Of a stretch of DNA of 64,000 nt, positions 23,108-35,574 are shown in pieces. Source of the stretch: Caprella mutica (lineage: Eukaryota; Arthropoda; Malacostraca; Amphipoda; Caprellidae); assembly GCA_947561585.1 (NCBI GenBank), contig CANNZV010000121.1, positions 124,001-188,000 on the forward strand, in the 5' to 3' direction. Positions within the stretch are counted from its first letter, which is position 1; every line of letters starts with the position of its first letter. The notes under the pieces are model-generated. The model was not told the origin of the DNA. It worked only from the letters and a program-made list of their open reading frames with translations, and did no database searches. The translations under genes and the position numbers were made by a program.

Positions 23108-24010
23108 ACTTGTAGTCCTCAAACGCAACTTGTAGTCCTCAAACGCAACTTGTAGTCCTCAAACGCAACTTGTAGTCCTCAAACGCAACTTGTAGTCCTC
23201 AAACGCAACTTGTAGTCCTCAAACACAACTTGTAGTCCTCAAACACAACTTGTAGTCCTCAAACACAACTTGTAGTCCTCAAACGCAACTTGTAGTCCTC
23301 AAACGCAACTTGTAGTCCTCAAACACAACTTGTAGTCCTCAAACGCAACTTGTAGTCCTCAAACGCAACTTGTAGTCCTCAAACGCAACTTGTAGTCCTC
23401 AAACGCAACTTGTAGTCCTCAAACGCAACTTGTAGTCCTCAAACACAACTTGTAGTCCTCAAACACAACTTGTAGTCCTCAAACACAACTTGTAGTCCTC
23501 AAACACAACTTGCAGTCCTCAAACACAACTTGCAGTCCTCAAGAACAACTTGCAGTCCTCAAGAACAACTTGCAGTCCTCAAGAACAACTTGTAGTCCTC
23601 AAGAACAATTTTGTCCTCATGAACAATTTTGTCCTCATGAACAATTTTGTCCTCATGAACAATTTTGTCCTCATGAACAATTTTGTCCTCATGAACAATT
23701 TTGTCCTCATGAACAATTTTGTCCTCATGAACAATTTTGTCCTCAAGAACAATTTTGTCCTCAAGAACAATTTTGTCCTCAAGAACAATTTTGTCCTCAA
23801 GAACAATTTTGTCCTCATGAACAATTTTGTCCTCATGAACAATTTTGTCCTCAAGAACAATTTTGTCCTCAAGAACAATTTTGTCCTCAAAAACAATTTT
23901 TTTTTGTCCTCAAATAACTATTTGTCGTCCTCAAATAACGATTTGTCGTCCTCAAATAACGATTTGTCGTCCTCAAATAACGATTTGTCGTCCTCAAAAA
24001 GTGATCTTGT
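23108..24010. repeat. Composite minisatellite with three successive unit types (20, 18 and 21 bp)
   Basis: From 23108 to about 23600 the unit is AACTTGTAGTCCTCAAACGC (20 bp). From there to about 23900 it is AACAATTTTGTCCTCATG (18 bp, with a CAAG variant). From there to about 24000 it is AAATAACGATTTGTCGTCCTC, given as AAATAACGATTTGTCGTCC plus TC (21 bp). All share a TTTGT...GTCCTCA core, and bridging units AAGAACAACTTGCAGTCCTC sit at the first junction. The 18-bp part gives stop-free frames on both strands, which I do not treat as coding. Confidence 0.92.
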
Positions 24011-24967
24011 CCCCTAACAGATTTTTTTTCTAGCCAGAAAATAATTGTAACCAGCACAATGAATTACTAAATAAGCTCCTAGATAATAAAAGAAACAAAT
24101 CTATTTCATTAAATTCTTAGCTTAAATTAAAATAAACAGAAACATAGATAATAGATACACACGAATAATCATTTGAATTGCTGATATAATTTATACTTCA
24201 ATGAATAAACCAAGAGTGTCATTAATAAGTAAATTATTACCTTTAAGGCTTTAACTAATAGACATCTTGAGTTGTATTTTCTGAACCGTTTTCATTCGTA
24301 GGACACTTGTGTCGATAGTATCTTATGATAAGGATGTTCAGATAAGGAGTAGCTTACCTAACTCGTAAGCTACACACACGAGGATGTATCAATGAAATAC
24401 ACGTTTGTTGTGGTAAAGACGTTGGTTTGGACAGAAGCGCGGGTTAGATCGATAGTGTAACGCGGGTCGAAAGTCAGGGAGAGACGCACACACACAACTT
24501 TCTCGCACGATGGCTAGCAGCCGACTGAATTACTTCAGTCTTCAGTTTGTTTATCTTTCATAAATTTAGATTTGTTATATTTGTTTTGGACATTTTAGAT
24601 TGTAGACTGTTTAATAAGATGTGTGAATTTAGTTGAAGCATTATCAATTTGTAGAGTAAAAAATTTGAATATTTTGACAGTACTATAAATAGGTATATTG
24701 TATATTCATAAACTGTATTTTAAATGTTGAAAAACTATTTCTATTTGAACAAAACAAATTACGTAGAATTTGAAATATTTTCAATACTTTAATTACAATT
24801 ATTATGATTATCAAAATGATAGAGCACCCAGTATTCAACTAACCACCAATAATTATGTTCTTTAATAAAAAAACAACCTACTATATTCCATTATCTTATC
24901 TATCAGAAAAAACCTCTCATGCTTACAAATCCGTTCTTGTAATTCAGATCGAAATCCTTTCTCTTCT
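24011..24967. other. Unassigned DNA with a GC-richer, non-repetitive patch
   Basis: Positions 24400-24560 are GC-richer than their surroundings (CpG-containing, e.g. AACGCGGGTCGAAAG) and not repetitive. This could be a 5' exon or promoter region, but I see no decisive signal. The rest is AT-rich. Confidence 0.35.
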
Positions 24968-25862
24968 TCAGTGACAGGACTCGTTCGAATTGGTACTCCT
25001 AAGGATGGTCACCCTATCGAGGGGGATAGGGGTCACCCTCCCACCCCCCAAACTAACCCCTAATAAACTAATTAGGAGGAGCTTGGGGTTAAACAACCCC
25101 TTTTCCGAAACAATATTCACCAAAATGGTTTTCCTGATAATGTTAATTATTTCCTCCATTAGCGAATCCGTTAGGTTTTTGGTTTCCGAAATCCCTTTCC
25201 ACGTCGAAATCAGTTTCGTTGACTTGTCGTAGATTAATATCGTCATTAATACGCTTTTAGCGATGGTAATTATGTTAGGGGTTAATAATCGGTCTTTAAA
25301 CTTTAACAGGTTATTGAAATCTACCTTCATTTCTGTAGCAGTTTTTGTAGCTTTCCTATGAAATATCCTGCACATCATTGTAACAATCGCGTCCTTTAAT
25401 TCCAACACAATCTTCCTAATTTCGTATTTTCTAATCCTCTTCATCTAACCTACGATTACTAAATCGTGGACGATCGCAATCGTCAAACTGGTAACAATTC
25501 TTGAATCCGGTACAAGAGAAATCCTCCAGATTATTTTTATTTTAGCACTTGCAATTGCATTCATCCTCCTTCCTATTTCTTTGTACGTCTTCCTCCTTTT
25601 GTCTTTCCATCCTAGGTTCTGGAACCTAGAAACACCGACGAACAGGAGCACGCAAGCGTTCCTTGCAATCACGTTCTCGAACGCATCTATCCGGTCGTTC
25701 ATCACAAGTAGGTCTACATGGCCTACTGTTTTCAGCTGGTGTTTCAAACTTTCTTCTACAACATTTCACTTACTCTTGTTTATCCATATTGGGAATAAGT
25801 TGAATTCTAAGATTGAATTCAGGAGTTACATTACGACAGATTTGATTACATTTACGTGCCAT
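24968..25862 (-). pseudogene. Unassigned, possibly decayed coding segment
   Basis: On the minus strand one frame is open from about 25760 to 24968 (about 260 codons) with a single TAG at 25447-25445. That is far more open than expected in AT-rich DNA. Its product is basic and helical-looking, and I recognise no family. A second minus-strand frame, starting at the ATG at 25862, is unusually cysteine-rich and includes PCRPTCDERPDRC. The C-x3-C spacing there recalls trypsin-inhibitor-like (TIL) domains, but that frame has several stops. A third frame encodes a plausible stretch after 24990 (EEEKGFRSELQERICKHERF). The picture fits a frameshifted relic of a cellular or mobile-element gene. No function is claimed. 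Confidence 0.35.
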
Positions 25863-26342
25863 ATCATTGGATTAAATTATCCCAAGTTAAATTGAGTTAT
25901 TGATGTTTTAAATAGATGTATCATGTATACTACTAAAGAAAATGTATGTTTTGTCACTAAATTAGTTTCTATTTAAAAAAAAAAAAAATTAGATCAATTA
26001 ATATTAATCATCCAATCTTTATTAACTAGGGAGAACAAAGCGAGTACACACCGTGGTAAAATTTAATTATTTACAGCTTTACATTGAAAAAGGGCATTGC
26101 CCTTAATTAATTAATTAAAAAGCTGACGCAGATAAACCAGGTAAAACTGATAAAATATTTATATTCCAATTAAAAAATTAAAGAATTATTAATGTCTACT
26201 TTATAAATATTAAATAGAGTTACTATATACGTTCATGTAATTATCTATAATATACAGGTAAATAGCTAAATTAACAATACAGGTGTACCGTGTATACTGC
26301 ACAGGTGTTGGAACGTATAATAGATTACAGTGATTAGTATTC
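25863..26342. other. Unassigned AT-rich DNA
   Basis: Includes a 14-A run at 25975-25988. No gene recognised. Confidence 0.4.
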
Positions 26343-26473
26343 ATTTTAATTGGTATCCATTATACCTAGAGGTATCATGGATACCAATTAAAATAAGTTA
26401 GATAATTATTATATACTTTTTGTTTTTATTTGTACAAAAACGTGGAACTGTCCGATAACTCGGAACTTACCCC
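26343..26473. mobile_element. Centre and right arm of the GGGTAAGTTC MITE
   Basis: The centre ATTTTAATTGGTATCCATTA...GGTATCATGGATACCAATTA is an inverted pair, followed by the right arm GTGGAACTGTCCGATAACTC and GGAACTTACCCC. The left arm is missing. Confidence 0.65.
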
Positions 26474-27149
26474 AATTATAATTAAATTTGATAAAGCCTA
26501 AATATCGGACTATAGGTATTTATAAGTTAAAATTATTTTTTATTCACAAAATGTGTTTTTAATGTTATTTAATTTAATTAAAAGAAAGCTAAACTGTTTT
26601 TTTTTCAAATTAAACATACACATTTATATTGCATTAATATTAACAACTAAATAAAACGATGAGTGATGTAAACAAATAAACCAAATAATAATTGTAACAA
26701 GATACGAAACTAAATAAATACAGTACTAACTATATACAATATTCATCAAATATTTTACTAACTATATAAAATACTTAGTATATAAAATAAGTATATAAAA
26801 TAAGCACTAACTACATACAATATACCAATAAAATACACTACCAAATCAATCCAGAAATGAGCCATACAAACAAACAGTGCCATAACAATTATCTCCACAG
26901 ATCACGTTTACACGATAACAAATGAGTGAAACAAACCCTCATGTGCGCTATAGCCTAATTATAGCTAATCGTTACAAACTATAGTGCTATCACTATAGGA
27001 TGCATGCAGGTCATTACTATATCATAGTGATAATAGATCATAGTGATAATATATCGCGACCTGTCTATCGGAATTTACCTTTGTAAAGGGGTTATACATT
27101 ATTTAATAGTAACTATATTTAATAAACTATAACATGAGTAGTATCTAAT
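26474..27149. other. Unassigned AT-rich DNA
   Basis: Short imperfect repeats of ACTAACTATATA/ATACAATA around 26720-26830; otherwise nothing recognised. Confidence 0.4.
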
Positions 27150-27970
27150 CAGTCAATCCTATGAAAATGGTCAATCCTATGAAATTGGTCAATCCTATAA
27201 AATTGGTCAATCCTATGAAAATGGTCAATCCTATGAAATTGGTCAATCCTATAAAATTGGTCAATCCTATGAAAATGGTCAATCCTATGAAAATGGTCAA
27301 TCCTATGAAAATGGTCAATCCTATGAAAATGGTCAATCCTATGAAAATGGTCAATCCTATGAAAATGGTCAATCCTATGAAAATGGTCAATCCTATGAAA
27401 ATGGTCAATCCTATGAAAATGGTCAATTCTATAAAATTGGTCAATCCTATGAAAATGGTCAATTCTATAAAATTGGTCAATCCTATAGAATTGGTCAATC
27501 CTATAGAATTGGTCAATCCTATGAAAATGGTCAATCCTATGAAAATGGTCAATCCTATGAAAATGGTCAATCCTATGAAAATGGTCAATCCTATGAAAAT
27601 GGTCAATTCTATAAAATTGGTCAATCCTATAAAATTGGTCAATCCTATGAAAATGGTCAATTCTATAAAATTGGTCAATCCTATAGAATTGGTCAATCCT
27701 ATAAAATTGGTCAATCCAATGAAAATGGTCAATCCTATGAAAATGGTCAATCCTATAAAATTGGTCAATCCTATGAAAATGGTCAATTCTATAAAATTGG
27801 TCAATCCTATGAAAATGGTCAATCTTATGGAATCGGTCAATCTTATGGAATCGGTCAATCTTATGGAATCGGTCAATCCTACCAAATAAACCAATTCTAA
27901 TAAATTGGTCAATCATATGAAATTGGTCAATCCTACCAAATCAACCAATTCTAATAAATTGGTCAATCCA
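27150..27970. repeat. Minisatellite, 18-bp unit, about 45 copies
   Basis: Unit GGTCAATCCTATGAAAAT with variants ending AAAATT, GAATT and GGAATC. The 18-bp length equals six codons, so several frames on both strands stay open for over 240 residues. The hexapeptide repeats have no features of a real protein. Confidence 0.93.
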
Positions 27971-28075
27971 ATGAAGAAGGCACAATGCGTCATTTAAAAT
28001 GTTTACCGATGTTGTGGGATAAAATGACCCAAATAAAAGACTGAAGATGAGCAAACACGCAACTTAATCATTAGT

Positions 28076-28197
28076 GACTGTAAAACATCAATGATAGCAA
28101 GTATACTGCAATGATATTAAATACACTGCAATGATATTAAATACACTGCAATGATATTAAATACACTGCAATGATATTAAATACACTGCAATGATAA
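28076..28197. repeat. Short tandem repeat, 20-bp unit, about 5 copies
   Basis: Unit GATATTAAATACACTGCAAT, nearly identical copies. Confidence 0.85.
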
Positions 28198-28399
28198 CCA
28201 GTGGCACACACATCGTTGGCTGTCAAGAACATCGTAATAAACACAAAAAAATGTATTTCCGAGTTATCAATATAAACATGTAAATCTTAAATACTGATTA
28301 TTTGGGTAAAAGTTTCATAATTGTAGCCCAAAAATTGACTGTTAGAGAGGGTAAATGTCCTAAATGATATATGTACCATTAAATGTACGCAGAAGTACT

Positions 28400-28810
28400 A
28401 AAATGCCTCTCCTGAAAAATAGCTTTTTTGGAGCTATAACAGTTTTGTCGCAATGAGCGATATGTCTAACCAGTGGCATATCGGCATAACTATAACAAGC
28501 GGCTTAAGTAACAAATGGTATATCTAGCAATAGTATAAAAGCATAACAAGATTCTAGAAAAAATTATCACTTGCAGAAATTTTTGTTTCAATTACTACTA
28601 CTGTAAATTTTTTATCCTTCTTGTTTTTAATGGAAAAATATTGTCTTCTTAAAAAATAATTACTACTTTCTAAAACTCTTCATGTTTCCTTCCAAACTAT
28701 TAAAGGGGGCTGTGACCTGAGTGAAGACAAACACCTGAGAAAATGGCCCAGATAGCGCACTAATAGATGCACTGTCACGATGTTTGCAATCAACACTAGA
28801 GAGGCATTTT
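28400..28810. mobile_element. Possible non-autonomous element with AAAATGCCTCTC inverted ends
   Basis: AAAATGCCTCTC at 28400-28411 is repeated inverted as GAGAGGCATTTT at 28799-28810. I could not confirm a target-site duplication and the arms do not extend far, so this is tentative. Confidence 0.3.
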
Positions 28811-29263
28811 GAATGGTGAGTGTACCGTTAGTCCCTGCGACAGTTGTGACACAGAAACAGAAATTAGAAATTAAAGAGGTTATATCAATAACATCATATT
28901 AACATGGCTTTTATTCATTATAAAAATACATTAAAAGTTTGGGTAAAATTTCTGAAGGTGAATGAAAAATTGGTTGATTATATTTTATTAAGTAATTTTT
29001 TTCGGCGTGAAGCAACTGACATGTGAAATAAAACTATTAGCTTAGTTTCAGACAATCGCTTTGCCTGCTCTATGTGCGAAATGATTGTGAGAAACCATCA
29101 CACGCATAAAAACTAGTCATCTTTTTAACAGTTTATGCAATGCGAGATTAATTATCAGTGAAAGAAAGTGTAAAACATCTACTAATAAAAGGCCATATTG
29201 GTAACTTAGATTGGATAATAACTGGGTTTAACGTCTGCTTTTAAGAAATAAAGGCCTTACCGC

Positions 29264-29365
29264 TGATTTCAAAGAGAAATAAAATACAAGGGAATTTAAA
29301 GAAGCAGTCAGATATGAAAAGTGGCTCTATGAACGAACACACGTATATAGTACCACCGTCAGTGA
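29264..29365 (+). repeat. Dispersed repeat R2 (copy 3)
   Basis: Contains AAATACAAGGGAATTTAAAG, AAGCAGTCAGATATGAAAAG and TGGCTC, then ACCGTCAGTGATAATG, aligning with copy 2 at 18700-18800 over about 100 bp. Confidence 0.5.
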
Positions 29366-30233
29366 TAATGCTCATGGATGGAGAAAAGCTACCCCGTGAA
29401 TGGAGTCACTTACAAAGGAATGTGATGAAAAGAGACGCAAGTACCGGTGACTGCATCCACAGATGGAAAAGGAAAATGAAGTCTACGACTCTACCCTACA
29501 CAAAATCTAAGACCTCGTAGTTGAAGAACATAACCCTAGCGCTATCCTCTAAAAAAGGGATCTCAGATGTGGTCGATACGAACCCCCTGAGGTCGATAAG
29601 CGTTTTCTGGGGGGTCGATCAAATATTCTAGAGTCCCAACTTCATACATAATAGACTCTGTTTTCAGCCACGCTAACGCAATTTTACCAAAAGGGAGTAA
29701 AAGACCGAACCTGGGAAGAATCGTTGTGATTTGAGACTATTACTTGCAGATTTTCAAGCTTACATCATAAGTCTTGCTGCAGTTCATCAAGCACATTCAC
29801 CCTATAAATGTTGATTATTATAATGCAGATGTATGATATAGTTGCTAACGCATCAGCAAGTGTATGTTAATTAATTAGATAAAAGGGCATCTTTACCGTT
29901 AATGTATAAAATTCTTTTAACGTTTTTACCAAGAATATACATAACGATTTTTTTTTTCAAAATATAAATTACAACCGTTTCGAGTCACTGAAGATAAATT
30001 AACATCTGAGTATTCTTTTAGTTTATTGTTAATTAAGTACAGCAATAGATCAATTGTCTCCTTTCTTTTTACAGACTATATTGAGACAATAGGGCTTTTT
30101 TATCACAGTAAATGAGGCATTAAATACGACACAAAGAACAGCGATAGGGTAGGAAATATAAACTTATCTGAACATTATCTATATGTTACGTAATTATCCT
30201 TAATGATAGTAAAAAGACATTAATGTATGTAAT
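29366..30233. other. Unassigned DNA with a GGTCGAT-rich patch
   Basis: At 29560-29625 GGTCGAT occurs three times with C and G runs. A minus-strand frame here (about 56 codons ending in TGA near 29570) reads sensibly, including LPFGKIALAWLKTES. It may be a mobile-element remnant; I cannot name it. Confidence 0.3.
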
Positions 30234-30235
30234 GT

Positions 30236-30354
30236 GGGTAAGGGGTGAACTACTCAATTACCGACACATTACATGGAGATATATATTTCAAAGTTTTTAC
30301 AAACTAATAAATTAATTAATGCATAAGTGTCGGCAATTGAGTTTTTACCCCCCC
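30236..30354. mobile_element. Palindromic MITE, second family (GTGTCGGYAATTGAGT)
   Basis: The left arm GGGGTGAACTACTCAATTAC followed by CGACAC is mirrored by GTGTCGGCAATTGAGTTTTT and ACCCCC. The loop is AT-rich and non-coding. A half copy lies at 16555-16598. Confidence 0.55.
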
Positions 30355-30536
30355 AAGAGTGCTATTTTTAAATAGTAAATATCTTTTAAGTGCCAAAATA
30401 ACTAGTACGCTATTTGAAGCTTTTGGTTATTATTAGTAATATGTACTATTTAATAATAATTAACATAAAAACTGATAGGTATGCTGCTACTCGAATAAAG
30501 TTAATTAATTATAAAATATACTGAGTTAGATATCAC

Positions 30537-32350
30537 ACCAATAGAAGGCAGACAGAGAAGGCACACACACCAATAAAAGGCAGACAGAGAAGGCACACAC
30601 ACCAATAAAAGGCAGACAGAGAAGGCACACACACCAATAAAAGGCAGAGAGAAGGCACACACCAATAGAAGGCAGAGAGAAGGCACACACACCAATAGAA
30701 GGCAGAGAGAAGGCACACACATCAATAGAAGGCAGAGAAAGAAGGCACACACACACCAATAGAAGACAGAGAAAGACGACACACACACCAATAGAAGGCA
30801 GAGAGAAGGCACACACACCAATAGAAGGCAGAGAGAAGGCACACACACCAATAGAAGGCAGAGAGAAGGCACACACACCAATAGAATGCAGAGAAAGAAG
30901 GCACACACGCCAATAGAAGGCAGAGAAAGAAGGCACACACGCCAATAGAAGGCAGAGAAAGAAGGCACACACACCAATAGAAGGCAGAGAGAAGACACAC
31001 ACACCAATAGAAGGCAGAGAGAAGACACACACACCAATAGAAGGCAGAGAAAGAAGGCACACACACCAATAGAAGGCAGAGAGAAGACACACACACCAAT
31101 AGAAGGCAGAGAGAAGACACACACACCAATAGAAGGCAGAGAAAGAAGGCACACACACCAATAGAAGGCAAAGAGAGAAGGCACACACACCAATAGAAGG
31201 CAAAGAGAAGGCACACACACCAATAGAAGGCAGAGAGAAGACACACACACCAATAGAAGGCAGAAAGAAGACACACACACCAATAGAAGGCAGAGAAAGA
31301 AGGCACACACACCAATAGAAGGCAAAGAGAAGGCACACACACCAATAGAATGCAGAGAAAGAAGGCACACACGCCAATAGAAGGCAGAGAAAGAAGGCAC
31401 ACACGCCAATAGAAGGCAGAGAAAGAAGGCACACACACCAATAGAAGGCAGAGAAAGAAGACACACACACCAATAGAAGGCAGAGAGAAGACACACACAC
31501 CAATAGAAGGCAGAGAAAGAAGGCACACACACCAATAGAAGGCAAAGAGAGAAGGCACACACACCAATAGAAGGCAGAGAGAAGGCACACACACCAATAG
31601 AATGCAGAGAAAGAAGGCACACACGCCAATAGAAGGCAGAGAAAGAAGGCACACACGCCAATAGAAGGCAGAGAAAGAAGGCACACACACCAATAGAAGG
31701 CAGAGAGAAGACACACACACCAATAGAAGGCAGAGAGAAGACACACACACCAATAGAAGGCAGAGAAAGAAGGCACACACACCAATAGAAGGCAGAGAGA
31801 AGACACACACACCAATAGAAGGCAGAGAGAAGACACACACACCAATAGAAGGCAGAGAAAGAAGGCACACACACCAATAGAAGGCAAAGAGAGAAGGCAC
31901 ACACACCAATAGAAGGCAAAGAGAAGGCACACACACCAATAGAAGGCAGAGAGAAGACACACACACCAATAGAAGGCAGAAAGAAGACACACACACCAAT
32001 AGAAGGCAGAGAAAGAAGGCACACACACCAATAGAAGGCAAAGAGAAGGCACACACACCAATAGAATGCAGAGAAAGAAGGCACACACGCCAATAGAAGG
32101 CAGAGAAAGAAGGCACACACGCCAATAGAAGGCAGAGAAAGAAGGCACACACACCAATAGAAGGCAGAGAAAGAAGACACACACACCAATAGAAGGCAGA
32201 GAGAAGACACACACACCAATAGAAGGCAGAGAAAGAAGGCACACACACCAATAGAAGGCAAAGAGAGAAGGCACACACACCAATAGAAGGCAGAGAGAAG
32301 GCACACACACCAATAGAAGGCAGAGAGAGAAGGCACACACACCAATAGAA
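30537..32350. repeat. Minisatellite, 29-33-bp unit, with higher-order structure
   Basis: Units of ACACACACCAATAGAAGGCA followed by GAGAAAGAAGGC or shorter forms (GAGAGAAGGC, GAGAGAAGAC). The order of unit variants around 31149-31372 recurs about 715 bp later (31866-32090), so a block was duplicated. The plus strand is nearly T-free within units. The minus strand therefore has no stops in several frames and shows frames up to about 610 residues; the unit length makes these frame-rotating artefacts. Confidence 0.95.
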
Positions 32351-32859
32351 GGCAAAGAAGGTAGAAGTCAGTGGGTGGTTACATTGGCATGTGTCTTTAC
32401 ATCTGTGTTTGTATACACTTAAAACAAAGATAAATAAAGAAATGAATAAATAATAAGAGAGACTGACAGGGAAGGTGTTTATAGACACCAATGCTAAACT
32501 TAGAACATGAAATAAAAGGAGAAGGGAGATAATTCAAATAAAGGATAGTAAAAAAAAATGAAGATCACAATTTTAATATTGGAACCAGAAGAAACAAATC
32601 ATTATTACATTTGTAGAATTAGAAATAAAATATCATGCATCAAGATGATGTGATGCGTGTAATAAGTTAAATTGAAATATACGTAGAAAACTTAAAATAA
32701 ATAAAATGGTACGAATAATAAGAAGTTCACAAAGTTGAACTAAGTAACTAGAAACAGATAGGCATCAAATTCTAGGTAATCGAATTTTTACAGTGTTCAT
32801 GTGATACGACTACATTAATAATAGTAGATAGTTACCTATTAATTTAATGCAAAAAAGAG
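32351..32859. other. Unassigned AT-rich DNA
   Basis: No gene or repeat identified. Confidence 0.4.
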
Positions 32860-32996
32860 TAGGGTTAATTCAAAGTTATCGGATGGTTCCACATTTCAGA
32901 TCATATATTCATATAAGAAAAAATATTGTAATTATTGAACAATTTTTGTCAAATGATCGAATATGTGGAACCGTCCGATAACACTGAGCTTAACCT
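32860..32996. mobile_element. Palindromic MITE, GGGTAAGTTC family (short form)
   Basis: The left arm AGGGTTAATTCAAAGTTATC, GGATGGTTCCACATTTCAGA is mirrored by GATCGAATATGTGGAACCGT, CCGATAACACTGAGCTTAAC. The central GGTATCCATG palindrome is absent. Confidence 0.7.
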
Positions 32997-34524
32997 TCAA
33001 TAGTAGGATAACTAGTTAATTTTTATCATCTAGATAAAAACTTGCATTGTTAGGTACCTAGGTAGCAGTCAAACGAAATATTTAATCTCTTCCACCTGAC
33101 AGACGATTGAAACCCCTGGGGCACACCATGATTGTCACTGTCCCATCCCCCGGGGGTAGGGATACTGATGTCAACGCTCCCTTATTAATTTCCTCACCCC
33201 TAATTATCAATATCCTTTCTACTAACAAAATAAACAACGTTTAAATATTTACCTGCTTACACCGGCAATTACCATCCACAGCGCTTTCCTATGGACTCCA
33301 TTGCGCGCAGGTAACTATTAAAGACTTTTCATGGTAGCAAAGTCAATTAGGTCGCTATAACTGTGCTCTGTAATAAACATGCGGCGATTTGAGGAGCTCC
33401 AATCGACACACACCTCACCACACCAAAGCTCGAGGCAAACTATTTTTGTTTTCAGGTTTTCGGTTCATTCTTGAGACTCGATTCACGTGCGGTTGTTCTT
33501 TTCGCAACATTATTTTTAAATTGCTCATCTAACCTCTATCAAACTTATAAATAACTTTAGTCATTAGTTTGTGATTTGATTAGTATGATTGTAATAAATT
33601 TCATAAGTTTCTTATTAGTATTATGAACATCGCCGACGTAAACTTCAGTTATTTCTAAATTTAGTTTCTTATTCCACCACTAGATGTCAGTAATGGCATA
33701 GAAGGATACGGATATTTAATACAATTTACCTATTTTACTACGTTCATTGTCCTATGTGATTCAGGTCGGACAGGTAGATGCAAGAGAAGTAAATAAGTGA
33801 TTACAGTTAGTTTGTACCTGATTGCACCATTATTTAATACGTGAATTTTTTAAACTGTGGGTAAATTACCTAAGCGGGCTAATGTAAATATTTATGAGGG
33901 TAATGAGGTAATTGTAGTTTCTTGTTTATTTCTATTAGCAGGTTTCGATACTAACTTCCCAGCAATATTTTCAGTCCTTACTTTAATGTAGTACATCCAT
34001 TCAGTGTTATTTCACTTATGTATTATTATTAATTACATTTAGTTAACAGTGTTATTTTTCTTTTCATATTTCAAGAAACTTTTAAAGTTAGGATATATAT
34101 TATTAAAGTGGCTAACGTAGGTATGTATGAACTAACCAAAGCTTACTCCAACCGAAAAATCTAAACATATATAGTAGGATTTATTTATTAGTCAAGAAGT
34201 TTAGTTATATCAAAAGGATATCCGCTGCTTATTATCTAAAGCCCTTCCAAGATTAGCAAAGTAAAATAAAAATGTTATAAATCCTATGAAAGTTTTTAAT
34301 TTACGCAATATCAGATATACGATTAGTATATAATTTATATAATTTCGAATTAGGAAGGTAAATACATTTGTGAAGCTTTTATGAATTACAAAATAATAGT
34401 GAGTTTTTATACCTACTTTATCTCTGTTGAAAATTTACTCATACATATACATTCCATTAAAAATTATCAGGAAAGTAAAGAAAATGTCACGATAAATGAC
34501 GATAACTTATTTATCTCAGTTGGT
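32997..34524. other. Unassigned DNA with a GC-richer, non-repetitive segment
   Basis: Positions 33090-33440 are less AT-rich and non-repetitive. The segment includes possible splice signals on both strands (for example the minus-strand donor AAGCAG|GTAAAT near 33251). It may be a 5' UTR exon or promoter of a flanking gene, but no coding frame is recognisable. The remainder is AT-rich. Confidence 0.35.
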
Positions 34525-34716
34525 AGGGTAAGTTACGAATTATCGGTTGTTTTCATATCTTCGGTCATAAAAAAACACATAATGATAACTATTTTATTTT
34601 ATTGATATGCATGTACATGGATAGCAATAAAAATAAAAAATAAAAATAATTACTATATCGTTTTTTCTTTTCATGACCGAAGATGTAAAACCAACCGACA
34701 ATTCGAAACTTACCCT
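34525..34716. mobile_element. Palindromic MITE, GGGTAAGTTC family (TTCGGTCAT subfamily)
   Basis: TA-flanked ends GGGTAAGTTACGAATTATCG and CGACAATTCGAAACTTACCC are inverted; inside them, CATATCTTCGGTCATAAAA pairs with a TGACCGAAGATG arm. The left flank ends in TA and the right flank begins with TA. Confidence 0.8.
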
Positions 34717-35574
34717 AAATCTATAACATTCTCAATATGCTAAAAAGATGGAGTAGCAAGCAAAAGTGTTGCCAGTATTCGCAGGATATCCGTTAGCGTT
34801 TGTTCTATTCTACATCTTTATTCTTCTCTTACACTGTTCATATTTTTGTCATTTTTTAAATTTCACGATTGTATTTGTAGTACAGAAATTAAAGATTTTT
34901 GTGATCAATTAAATTGAAAATAAATACACAATTGGATATATTCCTTATTGTTATGAACTTTAATTATAGTATACGAATATATCTATATATTATTACTTTC
35001 GCAAAATTGCTGAAAGTTATGTTTTTATAGGCAATCAATATTCAGTTATTTATTTGTATGCATAATTTTCTTATTCACATAACTTAATAAATATTCCACC
35101 AAATTGCTTGAAATTTGGTGGGCCGATTGGTCTTAATCCAGGAACCACTTAATTAGATTTTTGGAGCGATCGGCTGGAAGATCAAGGTCAAGGTCATGAA
35201 TAGGTCAAAATCCATTGAAGCGGTGGCGACGGTATGCCCTCTACGAGTGCCCCTTCTAGTTGACTCGGAAATAACATTGTTTCTCAATGGTATCTAAATT
35301 AGATAATCATTTACGTACATCTTGCATCTTTCACCATAAATACCAAAATCCCAGATAGTTAGTTAAATTACAGTGTCTTTCTTATATCTATACACAGAGG
35401 GAAAAAGCACTTCTTGGATTTCTCAACAATTTCTATTTACTTCCTAACAGACGAACATTTCTAATTGGATTAAATGGAGATGTGATGAATAATTCGAACA
35501 GCTTTATCAGTGTATTCTAAATAAAAATTGATGGTGAATTAAATAATTAATGTTGATCGAAATTATATTTATAA
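34717..35574. other. Unassigned DNA with a possible repeat fragment
   Basis: At 35100-35240 there is a GC-richer stretch (GGGCCGATTGG, GATCGGCTGGAAGATC, AAGGTCAAGGTCA) that looks like part of a dispersed element. I see no second copy in this window. The rest is AT-rich. Confidence 0.35.

Noticed and set aside
25975..25988. Poly(A) run as evidence for a processed retrocopy ending there
   Set aside because: The upstream plus-strand sequence has no convincing coding frame and no target-site duplication was found.
27145..27916. Three open frames of 242-255 residues
   Set aside because: Same cause: an 18-bp tandem unit open in frames on both strands.
30501..32491. Three very long minus-strand open frames (about 590-614 residues)
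   Set aside because: They lie inside a roughly 30-bp tandem array whose plus strand is almost T-free, so stops are rare on the other strand. Unit length rotates the frame and the products are low-complexity.
33090..33440. A coding exon in the GC-richer patch
   Set aside because: No frame with recognisable protein, and candidate splice signals on both strands conflict. Left as a possible 5' exon or promoter only.
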